From contig JAGKWY010000014.1 in the NCBI GenBank assembly GCA_021151625.1, positions 1 to 54,038 on the forward strand: a stretch of 54,038 nucleotides of DNA. The letters run 5' to 3'. Position 1 is the stretch's first letter; each line of letters starts with the position of its first letter. The notes beneath the pieces are model-generated. The model saw nothing but the letters and a program-made list of their open reading frames with translations, was not told the origin of the DNA and did not search any database. The translations under genes and the position numbers were made by a program. Source of the stretch: Gammaproteobacteria bacterium (lineage in GTDB: Bacteria; Pseudomonadota; Gammaproteobacteria; Pseudomonadales; Cellvibrionaceae). This document shows, piece by piece, positions 8,999-16,310 of this stretch.

Positions 8999-10303
8999 TC
9001 ATTCTACCGCTGCTTGTGTAGTATTTGCAAACGTCTGCGCAAACACTTCACTTAAAAACATATTGCCCTTACCAGCGCGCACGACTTCGCAACTGCCGCC
9101 CAGTGATTTCAATACATCGAAACCCTGGTTAAGCGAAAATACGATTCCCTCTTGCGCGGCGCGCACCATATGGCCTAAACCATGGCGATTGAAATCCAGG
9201 TTGCGCAATTGCGCACCAAGATTTTTATTTTGGAAAATGCGCTCTGCACCATTGCCAAATGGATGGAACAACAAACCTTCGCTACCCACGGGCACTGCTT
9301 GGGCTAGCGCATTTAATTGCGGATAGGACGGCGTTGCACCGGCAGCGCTAATGGTTTGGCGCAACCAGGAATACAAACGCCCGCAGCCATTCACACACAC
9401 GAGAACACCGTTGCGTTTTTTCTCTTCGGTACTGGTCACATGCAAGAAAGTATTTACGCGCGATGCAGTATCCGCCGCCGGTTGATCGGTCACACCGTAA
9501 ATCACACCGGAAGTACCAGCGGTTGCAGCCACTTCACCAGGCTCCAATACATTCAAGCTAAACGCGTTGTTCGGTTGATCACCAGCGCGGTAACAAATTT
9601 TTACACCGGAACGCAAACCCAGTTCCGCCGCAATCGAATCACTCACAACAGATTGGACACCAAAACTGGGCACAATTTCCGGAATTACATTCGCATCAAT
9701 ACCCCAGTGCGCCAGCAATTCAGTGGCCACACGATTTTCTTTAAAATCCCACAGGGTGCCTTCAGACAAACCTGAAGCTGTAGTGTTGATCACACCCGAT
9801 AATTTCATCGCAATAAAATCACCCGGCAACATAATTTTATCAATGCGCGCAAAAACTTCCGGCTGATTTTCTTGCACCCAACGCAGTTTCGCCGCGGTGA
9901 AATTGCCCGGTGAATTTAATAAATGACCAAAGCAGTAATCGTGACCGAGATCGGTAAGCGCTTTATTGCCTAAGGGAACAGCACGGCTATCGCACCAGAT
10001 AATAGAAGGACGTAACACTTGCTGGTTTTTATCAACCACCACCAAACCATGCATTTGGTAGGAAATACCAATCGCATCGATATGTTGCGCATTAAAAGTG
10101 CCGCGCGCGACCAAACGTGCAAACCCCTGGCGCACGCACTCCCACCAGGTATCCGGGTTCTGTTCGGCAAAACCGGGCTGAGGGCTTTCGATAGCCAATT
10201 CAGAATCGGGATAAGACAAAGCACCCAGGCTTTTGCCAGTTTGTCCATCCAGCACAGATAACTTGACCGAGGAGCTACCAACATCAATACCAAGAAACAG
10301 CAT
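8999..10303 (-). CDS. xylB: Xylulokinase (FGGY family), C-terminus apparently missing
   Basis: 434 residues beginning LFLGIDVGSSSVKLSVLD, the FGGY phosphate-binding start. Also visible are the substrate-site MHGLV segment, GDFIAMKLSG, ATAGTSGVIYG and a C-terminal GKGNMFLSEVFAQTFANTT. It phosphorylates D-xylulose to xylulose-5-phosphate. Family members usually have 480-500 residues and continue after this last motif with a Gly/Ala-rich GAA-type helix that helps close the ATP site. Here a TGA follows directly after QAAVE, and xylA starts 25 nt later, so no missing coding sequence remains between them. Either the C-terminal 50-60 residues were lost in a small deletion or this lineage has a short form. 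Kinase activity is uncertain. Confidence 0.88.
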   Translation of the reverse strand: MLFLGIDVGSSSVKLSVLDGQTGKSLGALSYPDSELAIESPQPGFAEQNPDTWWECVRQGFARLVARGTFNAQHIDAIGISYQMHGLVVVDKNQQVLRPSIIWCDSRAVPLGNKALTDLGHDYCFGHLLNSPGNFTAAKLRWVQENQPEVFARIDKIMLPGDFIAMKLSGVINTTASGLSEGTLWDFKENRVATELLAHWGIDANVIPEIVPSFGVQSVVSDSIAAELGLRSGVKICYRAGDQPNNAFSLNVLEPGEVAATAGTSGVIYGVTDQPAADTASRVNTFLHVTSTEEKKRNGVLVCVNGCGRLYSWLRQTISAAGATPSYPQLNALAQAVPVGSEGLLFHPFGNGAERIFQNKNLGAQLRNLDFNRHGLGHMVRAAQEGIVFSLNQGFDVLKSLGGSCEVVRAGKGNMFLSEVFAQTFANTTQAAVE

Positions 10304-10422
10304 AAAGACTCACTAGTTAGCGATGGTTGTTGTCCGGATACAAAACACCGGCACAAAATTGAAGACACTGCGCTCTTATGATTAGCAATCCCGCAATGCG
10401 CTTTAAGATGTAAATAGCATAG

Positions 10423-10445
10423 CTTATTGTCCAACTGACAACAAG
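10423..10445. promoter_or_regulatory. Inverted repeat, candidate operator for xylBA
   Basis: CTTATTGTC, a 5-nt spacer CAACT, then GACAACAAG: 9-bp arms with one mismatch. It lies about 120 bp upstream of the xylB start. Size and symmetry fit a dimeric repressor; the binding protein is unknown. Confidence 0.4.
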
Positions 10446-10460
10446 ATGAAAAGCAGTAAA

Positions 10461-10503
10461 TCTCTGTTAACTGTTAAAAATTTTGTGGATTAACTAACAG
10501 AGA
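10461..10503. promoter_or_regulatory. Long inverted repeat with tandem CTGTTAA, candidate Nudix-regulator site
   Basis: TCTCTGTTA and TAACAGAGA are perfect 9-bp inverted arms 25 nt apart. The left arm also holds CTGTTAA twice in tandem. The site is about 220 bp upstream of the Nudix regulator and 160 bp upstream of xylB, so it suits autoregulation plus control of xylBA. This is inference from position and symmetry. Confidence 0.4.
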
Positions 10504-10725
10504 CGTCAAAAAATATGACAACGATTACATTTTGCCGGCTATAACCCTTAGGGGCCGAACTTTAGGATCAGTATCTTGCGCAGCTCTCGACCATTGCCAA
10601 ATCGGCTTATACAATGCCCCATTGATCTGACCTATCAGGCAACTGATGAATAGATGCCCATAACAATCAATCGAAAGAATCAACCAACAACAATTTAACC
10701 AAGGCAAGCCTCCAAGGAGATTGCA

Positions 10726-11457
10726 GTGCCCAACACCCATATTCCCGGCAGTCAAACCAACATCAGTTCACCCGAGCTCCCGGCAGATGTCATCAAAGCA
10801 CTTTCTATCGATAACCTGATTTTTGGTTTGGATAATGACGAGCTGAAAATCCTGCTGGTAAAGCAAACCGATCCCTTGCACCAGGGCAAATGGGCATTGC
10901 CCGGCGGCTGGATTCGCTACGACGAAAACCTGCGCGACGCTGCTTATCGCCTGCTGGAAGAATTAACTGGTGTACGTGAGCTTTACCTTGAACAACTAAA
11001 GACCTTTGGCCGGGTTGATCGCTTCCCCAACGAGCGTGTGGTAACCATTGCCTACTACGCATTGGTGAGCGCCGATAAGTTTTCGCTGGTTGCCGGCCAG
11101 AGCGCGGCCGATGTTAACTGGCAGAGCGTAAATAAATTGCCGGAACTGGTGTATGACCATGCCGAAATTGTGGCTCACGGCCTGAAAGTGTTGCGCCATC
11201 AGGTATGCCACCAACCGATTGGCTTTAACCTGCTGCCGGAGAAGTTCACCCTGCTGCAATTACAGGCGCTGTACGAGGCGATCCTCAATACCAAGCTGGA
11301 TAAACCCAACTTCCGCCGCAAGATTATGAAAATGAACCTGCTCACCCCCTGCAATGAAAAGCAGCAGGGCGTGCCGCATCGTGCCGCCAGTCTTTATCGC
11401 TTTGATGATGAGGCCTACAAGCACCTGACCGAATCGGGCTTTGCCTTTGAGATATAG
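10726..11457 (+). CDS. Nudix-related transcriptional regulator (NrtR/AraR-type), probable xylose regulator
   Basis: 243 residues. An N-terminal Nudix-fold domain (about 25-150) contains LPGGWIRYDENLRDAAYRLL, but the Nudix box is degenerate: against GX5EX7REUXEEXGU it has Gly61, Glu67, Arg75, Glu79 and Gly82, while the glutamates at 76 and 80 are Leu. Hydrolase activity is therefore unlikely. The C-terminal about 85 residues (FTLLQLQALYEAI, NFRRKIMKM) fit the winged helix of NrtR-like regulators, which use the Nudix fold as a ligand sensor. It starts at GTG with AAGGAG 6 nt upstream. Divergent from xylBA and followed by the xylose transporter, it is probably the local pentose-responsive regulator; the effector is unknown. 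Confidence 0.8.
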   Translation: MPNTHIPGSQTNISSPELPADVIKALSIDNLIFGLDNDELKILLVKQTDPLHQGKWALPGGWIRYDENLRDAAYRLLEELTGVRELYLEQLKTFGRVDRFPNERVVTIAYYALVSADKFSLVAGQSAADVNWQSVNKLPELVYDHAEIVAHGLKVLRHQVCHQPIGFNLLPEKFTLLQLQALYEAILNTKLDKPNFRRKIMKMNLLTPCNEKQQGVPHRAASLYRFDDEAYKHLTESGFAFEI

Positions 11458-11518
11458 AGCAATCCCTAACAATAAAGAAGAGCTGGCGTGACATGGATGT
11501 TGCGAAAAATAACCTGAC

Positions 11519-11535
11519 AGTGACATATAGTCACT
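11519..11535. promoter_or_regulatory. Inverted repeat upstream of sugar transporter
   Basis: AGTGAC-ATATA-GTCACT, perfect 6-bp arms, 90 bp before the transporter ATG. Its TGAC-N5-GTCA core also occurs in the palindrome upstream of the TonB receptor (47879-47899). Candidate operator only. Confidence 0.3.
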
Positions 11536-11625
11536 AAAACTATAATGAGTTAAGATCCGCGACCACCCGCCGTCCTGGCGGCATAAAACAACAGTAAAGA
11601 TAATTTCAATAAACAGGTATCAAAC

Positions 11626-13071
11626 ATGAGCCATGCACCTATAGATTCTGGATCTGCGGGGGTCTCAGTCGTTGCGGGAGAACGCAACATGACCTCTATC
11701 GTCATCATTAGTATTATCGCCACTCTGGGTGGATTTCTGTTCGGGTTTGATAGTGGCGTAATTAACGGCACGGTAGACGGCCTTAAGATTGCTTTTAACT
11801 CTGAATCCGCCGGTACCGGCTTTAATGTGGCAAGTATTTTGTTAGGTTGTGCTGCCGGTGCGTTCTTCGCTGGCCCACTGTCTGATAGCTATGGCCGCCG
11901 TACCATTCTGATTATTTCTGCCGTGCTGTTTATCCTGTCTGCCTGGGGCGCCGGCATTGCCACCTCCTCAGTAGAGTTTGTGATTTATCGCTTGATCGGT
12001 GGCCTGGCAATCGGCGCAGCTAGCATCATCTGTCCCGCTTACATCAGCGAGTTGGTTCCGGCTGAATATCGCGGCAAACTCAGCTCCATCCAGCAAATTG
12101 CGATCATCTCTGGTTTAACTGCCGCCTTCCTTAGCAACTATGTATTGGCCCATGCAGCAGGCGGCTCCATTCATCCCTTCTGGATGGAATATGAAGCCTG
12201 GCGCTGGATGTTCTGGGTGGGTGTAATCCCCGCTGCAATTTTCCTGTTTTCACTGCTGGCCATTCCCGAGAGCCCACGCTATCTGGTAACTCGAGGCAAA
12301 AGTGATAAGGCGCTGGCAGTACTGACCAAACTCTACGGCGCTACCACCGCCAAAAAGACAGTGGACGATATTTACAACTCCATCGCCCATGACCACAAAC
12401 CCAGCTTCTCCGACCTGATCGACAAAACCAAAGGTCGCGTACGCCCGATTATCTGGGTAGGTGTTGGTTTGGCGATCCTGCAACAATTCGTCGGCATTAA
12501 CGTGGTGTTCTACTACGGCGCAGTGCTCTGGCAAGCTGCCGGCTTCTCTGAAAACGACTCACTGATGATCAACGTAGTCTCAGGCGCAGCGTCGATTGGA
12601 GCCTGTTTCATCACCTTCTTTTTGGTCGACAAAGTAGGCCGCAAACCACTGTTGCTGGTCGGCTCTATCGGCATGACAATCACCCTGGCGCTGGTCGCCT
12701 ATGCGTTTGCCGGTGCCCCCGTTGATGAGAAGGGCAACCTGATGCTGACTGGCAACCTCGCCATTCTGGCACTGGTTTCTGCCAACCTTTACGTGATTTT
12801 CTTCAATATGTCCTGGGGTCCGATTGTGTGGATCATGCTGGGTGAGATGTTCCCCAACCAGATTCGCGGCACCGGTTTGGCAGTTGCAGGCCTGGCGCAA
12901 TGGCTGGCTAACTTCCTGATCACCTGGACCTTCCCAATGCTGCTCGGTTCAGCACTGGGCTTGTCTGGCGCCTATGGCATTTACATGCTCTGCTCGCTTT
13001 TCTCAGTATTCTTTGTGATCTGGTGGGTGCACGAAACCAAAGGGGTAACCCTGGAGCAAATGGAAGGCTAA
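11626..13071 (+). CDS. MFS sugar:proton symporter, xylose type
   Basis: 481 residues with about 12 hydrophobic segments, an inner-membrane sugar porter. Family motifs visible: GFLFGFDSGVINGT in TM1, DSYGRRTILI after TM2, IPESPRYLVTRGK before the central loop, QQFVGINVVFYYG in TM7, DKVGRKPLLL, and HETKGVTLEQME at the C-terminus (a PETKG variant). These are the hallmarks of the XylE/GLUT-like sugar porter family. The location downstream of the Nudix regulator and opposite xylBA supports xylose as substrate. The Shine-Dalgarno is weak, but the start gives a normal short cytoplasmic N-terminus. A clear terminator follows. Confidence 0.88.
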   Translation: MSHAPIDSGSAGVSVVAGERNMTSIVIISIIATLGGFLFGFDSGVINGTVDGLKIAFNSESAGTGFNVASILLGCAAGAFFAGPLSDSYGRRTILIISAVLFILSAWGAGIATSSVEFVIYRLIGGLAIGAASIICPAYISELVPAEYRGKLSSIQQIAIISGLTAAFLSNYVLAHAAGGSIHPFWMEYEAWRWMFWVGVIPAAIFLFSLLAIPESPRYLVTRGKSDKALAVLTKLYGATTAKKTVDDIYNSIAHDHKPSFSDLIDKTKGRVRPIIWVGVGLAILQQFVGINVVFYYGAVLWQAAGFSENDSLMINVVSGAASIGACFITFFLVDKVGRKPLLLVGSIGMTITLALVAYAFAGAPVDEKGNLMLTGNLAILALVSANLYVIFFNMSWGPIVWIMLGEMFPNQIRGTGLAVAGLAQWLANFLITWTFPMLLGSALGLSGAYGIYMLCSLFSVFFVIWWVHETKGVTLEQMEG

Positions 13072-13090
13072 TAATTTCCAGCCTTACCCA

Positions 13091-13122
13091 AAGGCGATTC
13101 ACACAAGTGAATCGCCTTTTTT
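13091..13122 (+). terminator. Rho-independent terminator after transporter
   Basis: AAGGCGATTCAC/GTGAATCGCCTT hairpin with a 2-4 nt loop and a TTTTTT tail, 20 nt after the transporter stop. Confidence 0.85.
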
Positions 13123-13218
13123 ATTGCCCTCGAACCCAACTACTGGATCAAATTTTGCTCTCAAAATACCTGAACGCATTCAGTACAAATTTTCCTGCAC
13201 GTCAAAAGGAGTAAAACT

Positions 13219-14283
13219 ATGGAGCCAGCACCACCACACACGCCCCATGAAAAGCGCGGCCTTCCAATGGAAAAAATGCCTAATCTGGATGGACTGCGCG
13301 CCCTCGCGTGCTTGTTTGTGGTGGTATCGCATATCCCCAAGTCAGGCTTTGTTGGGCTCATTGGCTCGGTGGGTGTAGGTGTATTTTTTACCCTGAGCGG
13401 CTTCCTGATGGGCTACCTTTACGCGCATCAAGCCTGCAACAGCGATAATCTGCGCCATTACATGATTGCCCGCTTTACCCGCATAGTGCCGATTTACTGG
13501 CTGGTGATTAGCCTGTGTATTTTGTTATCCGCGTTTGAAGGGGCAGCATTTCCACTGCGAATCGATAGTGTTACCAGTGTCATCCGCCACTATGGGCTGG
13601 CGGGCAATGTCGGCCCATTCTGGTCAATTCCACTGGAAATACAGTACTACCTGTTTTTTGTGTTTATCTGGTATAGCCTCAGTTTGCGCCAAAAAATCCC
13701 ATTGGCCTTTCCGCTTGCCGGTTTTATGTGCGTTGTGTTGATTGCCACTAATGACAATTGGCCCAATCTGAGCTTACCCAACAAATTGCATTTTTTCCTG
13801 GCTGGCACACTGGCCGCATTGATGCCGCGCAACCACTGGAAAACACCGCGGGGAGCCAGGCAGTTAATTCCCCTGCAATTGCTCGCTATTGCCGCGATAC
13901 TCTTTCCGCTTACCCAGGAATACAACGAACAAAGTTTTTATGATTCAGTTGCCCTGAGTATCGTCTTTGCAGCAGCAGTCTATATCTTGTCGTTTAATAG
14001 CAAGCCAACCGCCTGGCTCCTCGCATCCAGGCCGCTGCGCAAAATTGGCCAGGCCAGTTTTTCTATCTATCTAATCCATGTGCTGGTGCTCTACTACGGC
14101 GCACACCTGCTCCAACTGGATCACCACCAATTCCACCCAATGTGGCTGCTGGTCGCCGCTATGGCAACGGCCCTGCCTATGCTGGTTTCACAAGTGATTG
14201 AAATACCATTGCAGCGCAAAATACGCATCGCACTAGAGCGCCTGTTTACCCCCCAAACAAACCACCACCAACCCACAGAGTAG
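13219..14283 (+). CDS. Acyltransferase family 3 (OafA-like) membrane protein
   Basis: 354 residues with about ten hydrophobic segments. The family signature is clear: NLDGLRALACLFVVVSH (with the conserved His), GVGVFFTLSGFLMGYL and FSIYLIHVLVLYY near the end. These inner-membrane enzymes move acetyl or other acyl groups onto surface or exported carbohydrates. The chosen ATG has AAAAGGAG 7 nt upstream. It sits alone between two transcription units of the xylan locus. The acceptor is unknown and a link to acetylated xylan would be speculation. There is no C-terminal SGNH domain. Confidence 0.8.
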   Translation: MEPAPPHTPHEKRGLPMEKMPNLDGLRALACLFVVVSHIPKSGFVGLIGSVGVGVFFTLSGFLMGYLYAHQACNSDNLRHYMIARFTRIVPIYWLVISLCILLSAFEGAAFPLRIDSVTSVIRHYGLAGNVGPFWSIPLEIQYYLFFVFIWYSLSLRQKIPLAFPLAGFMCVVLIATNDNWPNLSLPNKLHFFLAGTLAALMPRNHWKTPRGARQLIPLQLLAIAAILFPLTQEYNEQSFYDSVALSIVFAAAVYILSFNSKPTAWLLASRPLRKIGQASFSIYLIHVLVLYYGAHLLQLDHHQFHPMWLLVAAMATALPMLVSQVIEIPLQRKIRIALERLFTPQTNHHQPTE

Positions 14284-14309
14284 CCAGAATTACCAATCCT
14301 TACATTAGC

Positions 14310-14365
14310 TGGTATACAAGTTTACGTGCCTTATGGTGTAATTGACCACAACAATAAACCATAAG
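14310..14365. promoter_or_regulatory. Candidate control region upstream of GH10 gene
   Basis: TGGTATACAA at 14310-14319 differs by one base from the TGGTATACCA core known for the GntR-family glucuronate regulators UxuR/ExuR. It is followed by CTTATGG and CCATAAG arms 22 nt apart (14330-14336, 14359-14365). The region ends 16 nt before the xylanase ATG. No matching regulator gene is in the window. Confidence 0.3.
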
Positions 14366-14381
14366 ACACGAGATCCTGACC

Positions 14382-16211
14382 ATGCCTAAAATTCAGCAAC
14401 TATTTTGCTTATCGTTAATTAGCCTGGGGTTAGCGGCCTGTGGCGGAGGCGGTGGAGGTAGTAGCCAGCAAGCTGCATCATCCAAAACCACCACCAGCTC
14501 ATCGCAAGCACCATCATCGGTAGCGCCCTCCTCAGTGGCACCTTCGTCGGCGGCTCCTTCATCAACAGCACCATCCTCTGCTACACCCTCATCAACTGCA
14601 CCATCATCAGCTGCTGCCAGTTCAACACCAGCAAGCAGTAGTTCATCCGCAGCTACCACAGTTATTAACCTGACTATGGCCAGCGGCTGGCGCGGCAATG
14701 GCAATGGTAACGCCGGGGTCAACGTCAACAGTGATGGCGTTAGCTTCACCGCTGTTGGTGACAACATAGGAGCAGTTACCGACCTGACCAAGCCAGTACA
14801 ACTGGAAGATGCGATTGTGGATATGGTGGTGAATGTCAGCCCCGAATTCAAAACTTCCGCTGCAAGCCTGCAAATTTTTGCGCAAATTAAAGGCGGCAGC
14901 TGGGCCGGGGAATGGAATTGCTGGTCAGGCAATGAATTGCTCACAGCCGGTAGCGATGTGGCAATCACCTGCACCATTAGCGAAGCCGATAAAAAATTCG
15001 ACCAGACCGATAGCGATGTACAAATCGGCGTGCAAGCCAAAGGCACACCGGCAGGCACAGTCACCATTAAAAGTGCAAAAGTCACACTCAAGCAAAGCAC
15101 GAATTCCAGTTCCAGCACTGGCAGTGTTTACTCCGCGAATGTAAATAGTTTGCGCGAGCTGGCAGATGTCACCATCGGTATCGCCGTTTCCAATAACGAT
15201 GCACCCAGCTATAACATTCTCACCAGTGCAAAAGAAAAAGCGGTGGTGGAAAAACATTTTGCACAAATGACCGCCGGCAACATTATGAAAATGAGCTACC
15301 TGCAACCCACGCAAGGTAATTTCACTTTCACCAATGCTGATGCATTTGTCGATTATGCAAACACTAAAAACATGAGTATCCACGGCCATGCGCTGGTGTG
15401 GCATTCGGATTATCAAGTACCTGGCTTTATGAAAAACTGGTCAGGCTCTGCGGCAGATTTTATTACCGCACTGGAAACCCATATCACCACTGTGGTGGAT
15501 CACTTTGAAGCGAAAGGTAACGTGCAAAGCTGGGATGTGGTCAACGAAGCCTTGACCGACGGCAGTCCATCCAACTTCCGCACCACCGATTCCACCTTCT
15601 ACGTAAAAAGTGGCAACAGCGCTGTGTATATTGAAAAAGCCTTCCAGGCCGCGCGCGCCGCAGCACCAGCTGCAATACTCTATTACAACGATTACAACAT
15701 TGAAGCCAACGGCGCCAAGATGACCAAGCTGGAAGAAATGCTAACTGACTTTAAAGCGCGTAATATTCCCATTGACGGTGTCGGCTTCCAGATGCATGTT
15801 TGCTTAAACTATCCTAGCGCAAGCACCATTGCAGCAGCGATGAAACGTGTAGTGGATAAAGGCTTAAAAGTAAAAATTACCGAGCTGGATGTCGCCATCA
15901 ACCAACCCTATTGCGATAACTACCCCGCCAACAAAGTCAGTGCATTTACCCAGAGCGTTGCGCTAGCACAGAAAAAACGTTATTGCGATATTGTTAAAGC
16001 CTATATGGATACAGTGCCTGCCAACTTGCGCGGCGGTATCAGTGTCTGGGGCACTACCGATGCGAATACCTGGTTAAATGATTTGTACAAAACCCAATTC
16101 AACAACGAGAAAATTTCCTGGCCGTTATTGTTTGACGACAGCTATAACGACAAACCTGCACTGCGCGGTTTTGCCGATGGCTTGCAAGGTACCACTTGTA
16201 CAAATCAATAG
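14382..16211 (+). CDS. xyn10C: GH10 endo-1,4-beta-xylanase lipoprotein with CBM15-like module
   Basis: 609 residues. A signal peptide with lipobox (GLAAC, then poly-Gly) indicates outer-membrane anchoring. Residues of about 30-90 are a Ser/Pro/Ala linker built from APSS-type repeats. About 92-235 is a beta-rich module with GWRGNGNGNAGVN and GSWAGEWNCW that matches what I know of CBM15, a xylan-binding module of Cellvibrio Xyn10C. The GH10 catalytic domain follows, with acid/base Glu389 in WDVVNEAL and nucleophile Glu501 in ITELDV, plus HGHALVWHSD. It cuts internal xylan bonds at the cell surface, supplying oligosaccharides to the GH43, GH115 and GH3 enzymes. The gene symbol is by analogy with Cellvibrio japonicus. 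Confidence 0.92.
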   Translation: MPKIQQLFCLSLISLGLAACGGGGGGSSQQAASSKTTTSSSQAPSSVAPSSVAPSSAAPSSTAPSSATPSSTAPSSAAASSTPASSSSSAATTVINLTMASGWRGNGNGNAGVNVNSDGVSFTAVGDNIGAVTDLTKPVQLEDAIVDMVVNVSPEFKTSAASLQIFAQIKGGSWAGEWNCWSGNELLTAGSDVAITCTISEADKKFDQTDSDVQIGVQAKGTPAGTVTIKSAKVTLKQSTNSSSSTGSVYSANVNSLRELADVTIGIAVSNNDAPSYNILTSAKEKAVVEKHFAQMTAGNIMKMSYLQPTQGNFTFTNADAFVDYANTKNMSIHGHALVWHSDYQVPGFMKNWSGSAADFITALETHITTVVDHFEAKGNVQSWDVVNEALTDGSPSNFRTTDSTFYVKSGNSAVYIEKAFQAARAAAPAAILYYNDYNIEANGAKMTKLEEMLTDFKARNIPIDGVGFQMHVCLNYPSASTIAAAMKRVVDKGLKVKITELDVAINQPYCDNYPANKVSAFTQSVALAQKKRYCDIVKAYMDTVPANLRGGISVWGTTDANTWLNDLYKTQFNNEKISWPLLFDDSYNDKPALRGFADGLQGTTCTNQ

Positions 16212-16262
16212 TTGTACCAATCAATAATTTGCTCAGATTAACTCATTAAAAAATATCATCAT

Positions 16263-16290
16263 GGGCAGCTACCACCAGCTGCCCTTTTTT
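16263..16290 (+). terminator. Rho-independent terminator after GH10 gene
   Basis: GGGCAGCT/AGCTGCCC 8-bp stem, 6-nt loop and TTTTTT tail, between the xylanase stop and the next ATG. It separates the xylanase from the GH43-GH115 unit. Confidence 0.85.
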
Positions 16291-16310
16291 ATTCTAAGAA
16301 CGAGAAAAAT

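Larger units (their letters stand above)
10304..10725. other. Divergent xylB / Nudix-regulator intergenic region
   Basis: 422 bp without a convincing gene between two divergently read genes. It holds two inverted repeats, described separately (10423-10445 and 10461-10503), and is the natural site for control of the xylBA operon and of the regulator itself. No clear -35/-10 pair could be chosen by eye. Confidence 0.6.

Noticed and set aside
14393..15118. Long minus-strand open frame (241 codons) opposite the xylanase
   Set aside because: It is the mirror of the Ser/Pro linker and CBM coding sequence; the product is a low-complexity Asp/Glu/Ala run without homology signs. The sense strand has clear GH10 motifs.
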